Part shown: piece by piece, positions 1 to 11,929 of the stretch
Layout: each line of letters begins with the position of its first letter
How positions within the stretch are numbered: the first letter of the stretch is position 1
Assembly (NCBI RefSeq): GCF_030704535.1
Contig: NC_081822.1
Coordinates: 33,029,501 to 33,093,500, forward strand
From: Vitis vinifera
Lineage: Eukaryota > Streptophyta > Magnoliopsida > Vitales > Vitaceae
Direction: 5' to 3'
Length of the DNA: 64,000 bases
Notes under the pieces: model-generated
The model's database searches: none
What the model was told of the DNA's origin: nothing
What the model saw: only the letters and a program-made list of their open reading frames with translations
Position numbers and translations under genes: made by a program

Positions 1-2
1 TT

Positions 3-660
3 AGGATACTTAAAAATCAAGGTTCATTTGGGCACAGAAGTAGAATCATTGTAACAAGTAAGGATAAAAATTTGTTAACTTCACATTTAGTGAACTATTA
101 TGAGATCAAGAAATTAAATCATGATAAAGCCATGGAGATCCTTAAACATTATTCTTCAAAACATAAACATCTAGAAGATGATCTTATGGAGCTATCAAGA
201 AGAGTAATTGCTTATGCTCAAAACCTTCCATTAGCTCTCAAAATCTTAGGCTCTTCTTTATTTGGTATGAAGAAACCTGAGTGCAAAAGTTACTTGGACA
301 AGCTAAAAGGCACTCATGTTCCAGAAATCAATCAAGTACTTCGAATAAGTTATGATGAACTAGACAATAAAGTGAAAAACATGTTTTTGGATATTGCATG
401 TTTTTTTAAGGGAGAGGATAAAGATTATTTAACAAAAATACTTGAGGGGTCTGGCTTCTTCCCTGCTTGTGGAATAAGAACTCTTCTTGACAAATCTTTC
501 ATAACTATTTCTAATAACAAGCTCCAAATTAATGCAAGATTTAATACATTCTATGGGTATGGAAGTTGTTCGCCAAAACTTTGCTTATTGGGCTAAATCT
601 GTAATACAAATGAAAGATTTAATACAAAGCTCCAAATCTTTCATAACTTGCTTCATGTGT
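3..660 (+). pseudogene. TNL resistance-gene fragment (NB-ARC second half), cut by window edge
   Basis: The reading frame is open from base 3 and shows NB-ARC motifs of a plant TIR-NBS-LRR receptor in order: an RNBS-B-like motif (SRIIVTSKDK), a GLPL-type motif (YAQNLPLALKILG), and RNBS-D (MFLDIACFFKGEDKD). The part before base 3 lies outside the window. Around 531 the frame breaks: the expected MHD-region peptide continues one frame over from the ATG at 532 (MQDLIHSMGMEVVRQ), so one base was gained or two lost. The shifted frame ends near 674 without reaching an LRR. Bases 538-548 and 616-626 repeat, as do the surrounding short words, which suggests a local duplication near the break. It is a non-functional relative of the TNL at 3377. 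Confidence 0.85.
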
Positions 661-1071
661 TTAGCGATGGCATAGCATGAGTTAGGCTTCCTAATTTGTT
701 TATTGGGCTACAATAGTGGTTCTTGGCCTTCTGGACTTGGTTATTAAGGCCTTAAGGTGCACCGGAAATATCACTATGTTGGAAATTTATTGAAAACTTA
801 CAAGAAAGCTTGAACTTTCGAAAAATAATAATAATAATAATGAAAATTGATTGTCATAATGTTTCTGTGTTCCTTGTGATAAGCCTCTCCCTGTTTTCTT
901 TGTATGGTTGAACTGCTTCATAACGCTGTAACTGCTACAGGAAACTCAAACAGAAAAAGAAGTTGCTGAGATTTTACACACCCCATGAAGAATGCCATCA
1001 GTTCATTATTACTATTATTTTCATTTCATCTATGGCTAGTCTTCTATGCAGAAGGCAGGCCCAATTCTTTA

Positions 1072-1222
1072 CACATACACACCAAAAAGGTCAAAAAATC
1101 AGAAAAAAAAAAATAGAAAAGAAAAGATCCATTTCAGATATTAAAGCACATACACACCAAAAAGGTCAAAAAATCAGAAAAAAAAAAAATAGAAAAGAAA
1201 AGATCCATTTCAGATATTAAAG
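1072..1222. repeat. 75-bp direct tandem duplication, two copies
   Basis: Copy 1 is 1072-1146 and copy 2 is 1147-1222. They are identical except for the length of an internal A run (one extra A in copy 2). Near-identity points to a recent duplication. Confidence 0.9.
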
Positions 1223-2185
1223 CACTTCAAGATTATATAAGGCACCTCCAAGCTCAACAACCCAATCAAGTAGGTAGTATTGTTTAATATATTAAAAAAT
1301 AAAAAATAAAATATTTTAAATTAATAAATTATAAAATTTTATATTTTATTTGTATGTTATATAATTTTATTATTTTAAGATTATTAATTTAGTAGTAAAT
1401 AAAATATTCATTTATTTTATTATATTTATCAATTTTATGTTTATTGAAATAATAGTAGATTCTTAAGATTAAATATAAATAATTTATTATTAAAGTATAT
1501 ATTTTTAATTTCAATAATAAGTTATAATTTAATAGTTTTTAATTAAATTTGAAAGTTAAAAAAAAATAATTAATTGAAACCTCAATTGTTAATGCGACTT
1601 AAGAATATACTATTATTTTGATAAAGATAAAGATAAATTTATCATAATACAAATAAATTAATATCTTAAAAAATAACAAATTAAATATCTTAAATTAATA
1701 AATTATACAATTTTATATCTTATATAAATTTATTATTTTAATATTATTAATTTATTAATAAATAAAATATTCATTTATAATATATTTTTTTATTAATTAT
1801 GATTGTTGAAGTAATACTATATTATTAATATTAAATATAAATAAATTATTATTAAAGTATACATTTTTAATTTTAATAATATATTATAATTTAATAGTTT
1901 TTAATTAAATTTTAAAGTAAAAAAAAAAAATTAACTGAAATCTTAATTGATAATTAAGGTTTTAATTAAAAATGAAACCTCAATTGATAATTGCTATTTT
2001 AGTTAAAAAACTAAAGCCTTATTTGGTAAACGAAGTTTCAATTTAAAAATAAAGCCTCGTTGCAGCTTTGATTAAAATTTTTTTAAAAAATATATATATT
2101 TTTATGAGATGATTTTTACATATTAGATGATTTTTACGTATTATCCGAAAAGGTTAATTTGAATATAAATTTGATGAAGTGGTGG

Positions 2186-2236
2186 GATATATATATATAT
2201 ATATATTATTAATTATTATTATTATTATTATTATTA
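2186..2236. repeat. (TA)n and (ATT)n microsatellites
   Basis: A run of TA dinucleotides is followed directly by an (ATT)n trinucleotide run, just upstream of the leader of the intact TNL. Confidence 0.85.
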
Positions 2237-2240
2237 TTTT

Positions 2241-2301
2241 TATAAATGGAGGCATTTTGACCCCTGGACTTAGTCCAAAACGTGAAAACCACGCTTTGAC
2301 T
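2241..2301 (+). promoter_or_regulatory. Candidate promoter of the intact TNL: TATA-like word and two W-box cores
   Basis: A TATAAAT word is at 2241-2247. TTGACC (2257-2262) and TTGACT (2296-2301) match the core bound by WRKY transcription factors, which often control immune receptors. These words are short and occur by chance, so this is only a candidate. The (ATT)n repeat just upstream leaves little other sequence at this position. Confidence 0.25.
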
Positions 2302-2535
2302 CAGATCCAGCTGGTTTTTCTTTTAACACCACTACTTTTCTCCATTGGAGTTCACTTTACTTTTCTGCTTTCAAATTGGCTTAGAAGGTAGATCCGGATG
2401 TACTTCTGCTTCCAAATTGCCTGCTGCTTCTTTTTCCTCTTCTTCTTCTTTAACGGCTGCTGCGTCTTCAATTGGTTATTCTTCTTCTTGTTGTTATTCT
2501 TCAATTGGTTCTTCTTCTTCTTCTTCTTGTGATTG

Positions 2536-3376
2536 GACAATCATCTTCCCCTAGCTTAGATTTCTCCAGCATCTGGATTCTTGGTGTCGTCTTAAAGCCT
2601 GAAAAGTGTATTCTTGCTTTTTTCATTCTTTTGGTTTTCCTATTTTTGTTTACAATTAAGCAAATTTATCCCCGTTGTTCAGTTTGATTTGTTAATTCAA
2701 AGAATTGACGTTATTTGTCATGAAGTTTTCATCTGTGGTGTTTGGAATTGAATGATCAGTTGAAGCACTTTCTTTTTTCTCTGCACAGGTTAATAGAGAA
2801 ATCAGAACTCAAATCTCATCTCAGCAAGTCCAAACCTCTCAGTTATTCAAGTGAACAATCATCTTCCCCTAGCTTTGATTTCTTCAGCATCTGGATTCTT
2901 GGCGTCATCTTAAAGTCTTGAAAGTGTATTCTTGCTTTTTTTTCATTTTTCTGGTTGGTGTTGGGAATTGAGTAGATCAGTTGAAGCATTTTTTCCATCC
3001 GTGCAGGTTAATAGAGAAATCAGAACTTAAATCCCATCTCAGCAAGTCCAAATCTCTCAGTTATTCAAGTGGACAATCTTTCCCTAGCTTTGATTTCTTC
3101 AGCATCTGGATTCTTGGTGTCATCTTAAAGCTTGAAAAGTGTGTTCTTGATTTTTTCATTTTTTTGGTTTTCTTATTTTTCTTCACAATTAAACAAATTT
3201 ATCCTCATTGTTCAGTTTGTTATGTTAATTCAAAGAATTAACGTTATTTGTCATGAAGTTTTCATCTGTAGTGTTTGGAATTAAATAGATCGGTTGAAGC
3301 ACTTTTTTTTTCCTTCTCCCTACAGGATAATCGAGAAATCAGAACTCAAATCCCAGAATTCATCTCTACTGCTCTA
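2536..3376 (+). repeat. Threefold repeated 5' leader with three splice-acceptor-like sites
   Basis: Three related units begin at about 2536, 2854 and 3071. Each carries the same core (a CTAGCTT-GATTTC word, then a GCATCTGGATTCTTGG word) and is followed by a pyrimidine tract. The tracts end in CAG at 2786-2788, 3004-3006 and 3323-3325, and each CAG precedes a near-identical segment (GTTAATAGAGAAATCAGAAC or a close variant). The middle unit lacks about 100 bases present in the other two. The last CAG lies 51 bases before the TNL start codon, so the region looks like a 5' UTR with duplicated intron ends that could be spliced in alternative ways. Confidence 0.7.
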
Positions 3377-6300
3377 ATGGCCACTTCTTATTCTCAGTGG
3401 AAATATGATGTGTTCCTGAGTTTCAGAGGAGAAGACACCCGCAATAATTTTACTGCCCATCTCTATGATGCCTTACACTGTAAAGGAATCAATGCTTTCA
3501 TTGATGCTGACAAGCTTAGGATAGGTGAAATCATATCTCCGGCACTTCTCTCAGCAATCGAAGGGTCAAGGTTTTCCATCGTAGTTTTATCAGAAAACTA
3601 TGCATCTTCAAGGTGGTGTTTGGAGGAGCTCGTAAAGATACTAGAATGCAAGAAAACCAAGGGACAGGTGGTGCTGCCCATTTTCTATCAGGTAGATCCT
3701 TCGGATGTACGGAAACAAAAAGGGAGTTATGGAAAAGCCTTTGCTAAACATGAAGAGAATATGAAGGAGAATATGGAGAAAGTGCATATTTGGAGGGAAG
3801 CCCTATCTGAAGTTGGGAATATATCCGGCCGGGATTCACGGAATAAGTAATTTTCTAGAGCTTGTTTCATTTGTTATTTTGGGAGTCCTAAATTATTCTT
3901 GCCAATGCATTCATTAAATATAAGGACAAAACCATGAAAAACTTATGAGTATCTTCAAAAAAAAAAAAAATCAGCTAAAATGAATAACATCAAACATCAT
4001 CCTATTTACTCTTTTTTTTTTTTTATTGTCTTAATTTTCACGGGTTAGTGAACTTACTGCATGCTTATGATTCAAATATGGCAGGGATGAGAGTGTTCTT
4101 ATCAAGGAAATTGTGTCCATGCTCTTGAATGAATTGCTTAGTACGCCCTCGAGTGATGCTGAGGACCAACTGGTTGGAATAGGTTCCCAAATACGAGAAA
4201 TGGAATTACTATTATGTACAGAATCAACTGATGTTCGCATGGTGGGAATTTGGGGCATGGGTGGCATTGGTAAGACAACCCTTGCACAAGCTATTTACAA
4301 TCAAGTTTCTAGTCAATTTGAAGGTTGCTCCTATCTCGAAGATGCTGGAGAAGATTTGAGAAAACGAGGTTTAATAGGTTTACAAGAGAAGCTTCTTTCT
4401 CAAATTCTAGGACATGAAAATATAAAGTTAAATGGGCCAATTTCTCTAAAGGCAAGGCTTTGCTCCCGAGAGGTCTTTATTGTTCTTGACAATGTATATG
4501 ACCAAGATATACTTGAATGCTTAGTTGGAAGCCATGATTGGTTTGGACAAGGAAGTAGAATCATTATCACAACTAGGGATAAGCGTTTATTAATGTCACA
4601 TGGAGTGAGGGTGGTCTATGAGGTTAAGAAATTAGTTCATACTGAAGCTATTGAGTTTCTTGGACGCTATGCCTCAAAACAACAAATTGTTATTGATGAA
4701 TTTATGGAGCTTTCCAACAGTATAATAACATATGCTCAAGGGCTTCCATTAGTTCTTAAAGTCCTAGGCTCTTTTTTATTTAGCATGAGCAAACATGAAT
4801 GGAGAAGTGAGTTAGACAAACTAAAAGATACTCCTCATGGTAGAATTCAAGAAGTGCTTCGAATAAGTTATGATGGGTTGGATGACAAAGAGAAAAACAT
4901 ATTTTTGGATATCGCGTGTTTTTTCAAAGGTGAAGATAAAGATCATGTGATAAAAATATTAGATGGTTGTGGCTTCTTCGCAGTTTGCGGAATAAGAGGT
5001 CTCATTGATAAGTCTCTTATAACTATTTCCAACAATGACAAAATAGTGATGCATGATTTACTCCAAGAAATGGGTAGGAAAATCATTCGCCAAACAAGCC
5101 CTAAAGAGCCTGGCAAACGCAGCAGATTATGGATTTACAAAGATGCCTATCATGTATTAAGTAAAAATACGGTGAGAACCTAATTCATCAATTACTTTTT
5201 TGTAACAAAGATTTAGTTTGAAAAATACAACATATTAATTTTGTTTAAGTAACTATGTGTTTATATAATTCTAGAAAAATCCTTTATCTTGCATGTTTTT
5301 CACTAATCCTTTTTTACTTATTTACTAGGGAACACAAGAAGTTGAAGGCATATTTTTCAACTTGTCTGATATAGAAGAGATACACTTTACAACCAAGGCC
5401 TTTGCTGGGATGGATAAGCTTAGATTGCTCAAATTCTATGACTATAGCCCCTCGACAAACTCAGAATGTACTAGTAAAAGGAAATGTAAAGTGCATATTC
5501 CTCGGGATTTTAAATTTCATTACAATGAATTGAGGTATCTACATTTACATGGATATCCTTTGGAGCAGTTGCCGCATGATTTTAGCCCCAAGAATCTTGT
5601 TGACCTCAGCCTGTCTTGTAGTGATGTTAAACAACTTTGGAAAGGAATCAAGGTATGATTATAATTTATTCATTTTTTTAATAATTTGCAATATCAGTGG
5701 AAGCTAATTTTTCTAGCTACTTGTCATTCATTTCAGGTTCTTGACAAGTTAAAATTCATGGATCTCAGTCACTCCAAATATCTTGTAGAGACCCCAAATT
5801 TCTCAGGGATCAGCAATCTTGAGAAGTTAGACCTCACAGGGTGTACGTATTTGCGTGAAGTTCATCCAACCCTTGGAGTTTTGGGCAAGCTTAGTTTCTT
5901 GAGTTTGAGAGACTGCAAAATGCTGAAGAATATTCCAAACAGCATTTGTAAGCTGAAATCTCTGGAAACTTTTATTTTTTCTGGTTGCTCAAAAGTTGAA
6001 AATTTTCCGGAGAACTTTGGGAACTTAGAACAGTTGAAGGAGCTATATGCAGATGAAACTGCTATAAGTGCACTACCCTCCTCTATTTGTCACTTGAGAA
6101 TCCTTCAAGTATTATCCTTTAATGGATGTAAAGGACCACCATCTGCCTCATGGTTAACGTTGTTGCCAAGAAAAAGTTCAAATTCCGGCAAATTTCTATT
6201 GTCTCCGTTGTCAGGTTTGGGCTCTCTAAAAGAACTGAATTTGAGAGACTGTAATATATCAGAAGGAGCAGACCTGAGTCACCTTGCAATCTTATCTTCG

Positions 6301-7511
6301 CTGGAATATTTGGATTTAAGTGGGAATAACTTTATTAGCCTTCCTTCAAGCATGAGTCAACTTTCTCAGCTTGTAAGCCTTAAGTTGCAAAATTGCAGAA
6401 GGCTTCAAGCATTGTCGGAGCTTCCATCAAGCATAAAGGAGATAGATGCACATAATTGCATGTCATTAGAAACAATCTCAAACCGGTCACTCTTCCCGTC
6501 TCTTAGACATGTCTCTTTTGGTGAATGTTTGAAAATTAAAACCTATCAAAACAACATTGGGTCCATGTTGCAGGCTCTGGCAACTTTTCTTCAAACTCAC
6601 AAGAGGTCTAGATATGCTCGGGTGAGTTCATTCTCTATCTCTGATATCATTATTTTCATTATGCAGTAATATCATACAGTTGAAATTGATGAAAAATGAG
6701 TACCACGTGGCTCCACTGTTATACTATCAAGAAATCTGAAGTTTATTTATTGAAAACAATTAGAGAAGAGTTTCAACATCATCATGATTCTCATGTACAG
6801 GATAACCCAGAGAGTGTGACCATTGAATTCAGCACTGTTGTTCCTGGAAGTGAAATACCAGATTGGTTCAGCTATCAGAGCTCTGGGAATGTAGTAAATA
6901 TAGAGCTACCTCCAAATTGGTTTAATAGCAACTTCCTGGGTTTTGCACTTTCTGCTGTCTTTGGTTTCGATCCCCTGCCCGATTACAACCCTAATCATAA
7001 AGTTTTTTGCTTATTTTGTATATTCAGTTTCCAAAATTCCGCTGCTTCTTACCGTGATAATGTCTTCCATTATAATTCTGGGCCTGCATTAATCGAGTCA
7101 GATCACCTTTGGCTGGGGTATGCACCAGTTGTCAGTTCCTTCAAGTGGCATGAAGTGAATCACTTTAAGGCTGCATTTCAAATCTACGGCAGGCACTTTG
7201 TGGTTAAGAGGTGTGGGATTCACCTAGTATACAGCAGTGAAGATGTGAGTGACAACAACCCAACAATGATCCAATACATCTCTCCACCTCCTCCTCCCCG
7301 TTCAACTCTCCTTATTGAAGACATTGATGAGGAGGGACCCAGTGGAAGTCCCTGCAGTAATGAGGATTTGTTCATCTGTCATGAAGCCAAACCGGAGGAG
7401 AGAAAAACTCTTGTGAGGAAACTGTTGGAATGCTTTTGTAGTATTTGGATTGATTTGCTTCATTCTAGGAATGGTAGTACTAGCATGGACAACAATTATG
7501 AGATACCATAG
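3377..7511 (+). CDS. TIR-NBS-LRR (TNL) disease-resistance protein, five exons, apparently intact
   Basis: Intracellular immune receptor. Exons read as 3377-3846, 4085-5171, 5329-5652, 5737-6621 and 6801-7511. All boundaries are GT/AG, the phases match, and the sum is 1,158 codons plus stop. Exon 1 is the TIR domain (YDVFLSFRGEDTR near residue 9). Exon 2 is NB-ARC: P-loop GMGGIGKTT at about 214-222, kinase-2 IVLDNV near 289-294, RNBS-B IITTRDK, GLPL, RNBS-D DIACFFKG and MHD. Exons 3-4 are leucine-rich repeats. Exon 5 is the post-LRR C-JID-type domain (VPGSEIPDWF). The ATG at 3377 is preferred because 3275-3325 appears to be intron. The second kinase-2 acidic residue is Asn, which is unusual. 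The TIR enzymatic (NADase) role is known for the family and was not tested here. No stop or frameshift was found. Confidence 0.93.
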
Positions 7512-8688
7512 TTTCCTAAAATGGGAATAAGTCAGAATGAAGATGAGATTTGCAATGGTTGGAGCTAATCATTTAAGAAAGACATACCTTTCACTCATTT
7601 CTTCAGATGCTGCTATGTTTATTTCATCAGCGAGCACTATAAATTTCTCAATTTCTCTGTAAGTTGTCCTTCTTTCCAGTTACAACTTTTGGTCAGTGGT
7701 TCAAAAATCTAACTGTTTGAGTTTGTAAAAGCTTTTGGGGTTTCTACTCAGGACTAGAGGAGAGCCCATCCCCCAATTGATTGAAACATACCTTCAACTA
7801 CCTTTGGCTTGCATTCATTATAGTGAATGATGCAATGGACATCAAAGAAACTATCAAAATACTAAGTATAACCAACCAGATATGCGTTTTGGATATCGAG
7901 TTGGATATCAAAATACTCTTTGATAAGTCTCTGAAGGATTTAAACTCAAATGAAGTCTGTCTGCTTTTGCTGTGGCAGATGATATATACCATAAATTCAG
8001 TTCAATCAATGAAGCATACTAGTTTGGATTTGCAATTAGATAGAGTCATAGTATGAGATAATTCAGGCTGAGCTTTGTTTGACCTTGGATTGAGTCGAGT
8101 TTGGTTAAAGATATTAGCTTGAACTGTATGGCATGGCATGAGTTCCCCACATGAAAGCCTAATGTACAAATGACGTTTGCCTTATATGCATACCCATATA
8201 ATTTATTGCATTTGGACATCATAATGTGGTTTTATTATTATTTTCTATTTCTTAATTGCAATTTTAAATAGGTGGTGCAAAAATTTGAACCCTTCATTGT
8301 AGAAGACTGGTGAAATTATGTATTTGTAATTTTAAACAGTAATGTATAAATTTGGTATCAGGAGGAATACTACAGAATTTTTCCTTCTCCAAAATTACTC
8401 ATGCATTTCTAGAGCCATTTCCCTGTAATGTTAGAGTGAAATTGATTTGGGTCTTAATGCTGTTTTTGCAGAAATTGGAGACAACATGCATCATGCATCT
8501 ACAACACATGTTTGGATTGATCTCAAAGAGCTTTTTGCCCAGAGAAATGTCTCCATAGCACTTGCTCCATTTCAACGTTCATGCATAATAGCTTGCCTAT
8601 CTCGACTTATATAGTAAGTTGAGATCTTATTGATGTAACTTCCTGTTTTCTAATGCAAAATAAAATAGGAATTACCCTAAGAATTCCC
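7512..8688 (+). other. 3' flank of the intact TNL
   Basis: No further gene is recognised. The region may hold the 3' UTR: an AATAAA word is at 8659-8664, but it lies 1.15 kb past the stop and may be unrelated. The reading frames here (for example 7781-8056) show no recognisable domain. Confidence 0.4.
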
Positions 8689-8691
8689 TTA

Positions 8692-9729
8692 GGGGGTGTT
8701 TGGTACACGGGAATAGGGAGTGGGAATAGACATCTCATTCATTTTCTCCCTTATTCCTATGTTTGGATAAATGTTAAGAAGACAGAAATGAAATAAAAAA
8801 TTATTCCGGCAGAAATCAAATCCAACTTATGAGTCGGATTTGCATTCATTAAAAGTAGGTGGTATTCTGATTCATTAAACCTATTTGATAATATAAAAAA
8901 ACTTAAATTATTATTTTACCCTCTTATCTTATTCTTCAAACCCGATGTTTATATTCTTTGCAAAGGTAGAGATCCATTCATTATCCACTTCTTATCTTCT
9001 TTGCAAAGTTAGAGACCCACTCATCATCCAATTCTTTGCAACAAGTGATTCTTTCAAATTGAATCAATTAAACCTTCCACGATATTTAAAAAAAAAAAAT
9101 CAATTTCTAATTATTTAAAATTTTGATAAAAAAAACGAATATTTAAAATTTTTTAAGGTTATGGATTTTATCGGATATGATACTTGTTGAAAATTAGAAT
9201 AAATTTGAATTCTTTTATTTCCTCTTTTGAAAATAGGAAAAACATTTATTAGCTTTGAGAATTTAAATATTATAATAAATAATTTTTTTTTGAAAAATAT
9301 AATTTTATAACTACTTAAGCATGACAAATTATTCAAATTTTTAATAAAAATAATAATTGAATATTTGTGCATTAAGGTTATACGATTTTTTATGGTTAAT
9401 TTTTTATTTATTGAGTATATATATATTTTTTAGTCTTATTATTTAATAACAAAAAACCTCTCAAATTTTATTTTTTTAAAATAAAAGTAAAAATAAAAAA
9501 ATATTTTAAATTATATGTAAGGATATTATTGTAAATTTATTTCTTTTTCATTTTCATTCCTATTATTATCAAACATTGGAATGGAAACAAATAATCATTC
9601 CAATATTGCATTCCTAAGTTCATCCAAATGCTAGAAATGGAATCATCAAATTCATTCCATTCCACTAAGAAATAGGAAAGGAAACAAAATATTATTTTCA
9701 TTCCCTATTCCGACGTACCAAACACCCCC
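8692..9729. mobile_element. PIF/Harbinger-like non-autonomous element with TTA target duplication
   Basis: The element starts GGGGGTGTTTGGTAC at 8692 and ends with the exact reverse complement of those 15 bases at 9729. It is flanked on both sides by TTA (8689-8691 and 9730-9732). A three-base TTA duplication with GGGGGTGTTTGG-type ends fits Tourist/PIF-Harbinger elements. The 1,038-bp interior is AT-rich and has no transposase, so it is non-autonomous. Subterminal stretches rich in ATTCC/GGAAT words are also inverted. Confidence 0.88.
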
Positions 9730-9732
9730 TTA

Positions 9733-10568
9733 GTGCTTCACAGTGAATTGCCAAGGGAACTCTTTCACTTGGGTTTTGGGTTTGGTCAAGGTGATGGTCA
9801 AGTTGACCTGATGTTCAGTGGAGTTTCCCGACCCAAGCCCAATCCAACTCTAGTTTTTCTAAACTTATGTTGAAATCACGTTAGTTCATGTTAGTTAATA
9901 CATATGTTCAAGTTGGATAGCTTGAGTGGGTTGTGTTGTTCATGTTTGGAATTCACCTAACGTGGACCAAATAATGGGCTTACTTATATTGGAAATGCTC
10001 AAACATGATATCAAATATTTATGACATTGATCATATCTTTGTTGAAGTTGCTATACCTAATAACCAGACTAAAATAATTTTAATTTAGGTTAGTTAAACT
10101 TCTTTAAATTTCACAATATTTTACTTCCTTTTTGGATATCAAGGAAATAAAGCTTTGAGGACGGGCATATCCTGGAACACGAAAAAGATAAGCTCTTAGT
10201 AGTCTTCTTTGTCTTCATCCCATCACATTATGAGGTGAGGGGGCCTGACAGATGGGGGTGGGTGTTATGATGGTTTCGACCATCTTTCGACTCACAAATA
10301 TTGGCTATATCGGTTGTTTATCAAAGCGTAATGATTCATAATTGATATGTGTCACCTAATCATTTTCAAATTCACCTTGTGGGTAATTGCTTTTATGTGT
10401 GTGTTTTTAACATTTCATATTTAATCATTTAAGATACTTTAATTTTAATTTAGTGAATTTATTGACCATCCTTTATTATCATTTTTTTAAATATTAAAAT
10501 TGTATTTGATAGAGTTGAATCATAAATTTTTTTTCATAAATGTTAAATTTTCATATAACTACTCATAC
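9733..10568. other. Intergenic region without recognised gene
   Basis: Unique-looking DNA with no long reading frame and no motif I can assign. Confidence 0.5.
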
Positions 10569-10821
10569 CTAATAATGAAAATATCAGTTTTGATGGATAT
10601 ATCCATAACTTGGTTTTATGGATATATTAAAAAATATTAGATGAATATTTTGACACAAAATATGGATGATGTAAAAATGAATCAAAACTCATAAAAATAA
10701 TAAAAAAATTTTAAAATATTATATAAGAAGTAATAATAAATATTTTGAAGTTATATATATATTATATTTAATTATAATATCCTCATTTTATATATGTATA
10801 TTTATTATTAAGTTGTACTAT
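10569..10821. repeat. Degenerate hAT-like terminal sequence, left flank of element E1
   Basis: The words GAAAATATC, GATATATCC and TTTTATGGATATAT occur here in the same order as in the left end of the hAT element at 31117. The match is diverged. A decayed inverted partner lies at about 23520-23616, suggesting that E1 inserted into an older hAT-derived element. Confidence 0.4.
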
Positions 10822-11330
10822 TGTGGACCCCGCATTTTGTCTCATGCGTTTCCCACCCGATGGCGAGCTCGATTTTTATTTGAAAAAATGATTTTATTTA
10901 TTAGAAAATGACTCGAAGTCGCCATTTTGTGGATCCCACATTTCGACTCATGCGCTTCCACTCGATGGCGAGCTCGATTTTTATTTGAAAAATGACTTAT
11001 TTTTTATTTTTTAGTAAAATGACTTGGAGTCGTCACTTATTTTTAAAGGGTAAACAAAATAAGAAAGAAAACCCTAAGTGCGATTCCTTATTTTGGAAAA
11101 GGTGGTATGTGAAAAACTGGATCGGGTTCGAGGGTCAGGTTACTTATCAGGAAGGTACGGTAGAGACCTTAGCACCCCTCTAAGTCCCTAAAGTCGAGTC
11201 TCTACTAATGAGATAAAACAATCATGGTATCTAATAATGAATCAATAAATACCCGAATCGATCATGCATATATGAGAATCAGAACATGCGTAGAGAATGA
11301 CAGGAATGGGAGCGGATGCGTACTTGGGTA
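10822..11330 (-). repeat. Conserved terminal module of E1
   Basis: Reading the minus strand gives the same order of blocks as E2 at 52260-52700: a GTAGAGAC...TTTAGGG block, the run of CCTTCC/GATAAGTAACCTGAC, AAAATAAG, GGCGACTCC-like words, GAGCTCGCCATCG, and GGGGTCCACA. In E1 the outermost segment, from the terminal TGTGGA to the GTCGCCA word, is duplicated. GTGGCGACTCC resembles the primer-binding region of Tat/Ogre-type Gypsy elements, which makes a Gypsy-LTR origin plausible but unproven. Confidence 0.7.
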
Positions 11331-11929
11331 ACGAGCCACAATGCGCTATCAAAAAATGGGGTTAATGCACAATTGATGAGCATAAAATGTAGCACCCATG
11401 TCACTAAACCGAGCAATAAATCATCACAAGTCACAATTCAATCAAATGGATTTTCAAAGGAAACATCCAATAATGTTGGGCCCCCACCAAAGCCCGTTTT
11501 ATTTTAGCATGAATTAATTTCGTAAATTCCATTAATTGGAATTACGGAATTGAATCTATGCTTATTTTAAAACATTTTAAAATCATGGAAGTTGTGAAAA
11601 ATGTATGTCGATCATGGAATTGAATCTATGCTTATTGGAAAACGGATTTTCAGGAAACCTAAAAAAAATGCTAGGGACGAAGAATGGAAGAGTTAAAATT
11701 ATTTTTAAACAAACTAAAATCTAAGGAATTATTTGAAGAATGAGGTTTAGAAAAAATATTATTCAAATTAAAGATGGTGAAATGGGACATGTCACGTGGG
11801 TCAAAGGGTGGTTGCAGCTGCATCTTTCCTGAGTCACCCCCTTGTCGACTTAGCAAACTCTCTCATCTGATGTGAAATTACCATTGAAGTCATAGTCTTC
11901 TCAAAGACTTCACAGGATCTGTTACACCT

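Larger units (their letters stand above)
664..2240. other. AT-rich intergenic region
   Basis: No gene is supported here. The stretch holds a 75-bp tandem duplication (1072-1222). From 1290 to 2110 there is very AT-rich DNA with many stops in all frames. A (TA)n run followed by an (ATT)n run lies at about 2186-2236. The short reading frame at 963-1220 is produced only by the tandem duplication. Confidence 0.6.

Noticed and set aside
2352-2540. Minus-strand Lys/Asn-rich frame
   Set aside because: It is produced by a (TTC)n-rich low-complexity tract in the TNL leader.
3275-3376. Upstream in-frame start for the intact TNL
   Set aside because: The stretch contains a pyrimidine tract and CAG acceptor at 3323-3325 and matches the intronic part of the repeated leader, so the ATG at 3377 before the TIR domain is preferred.
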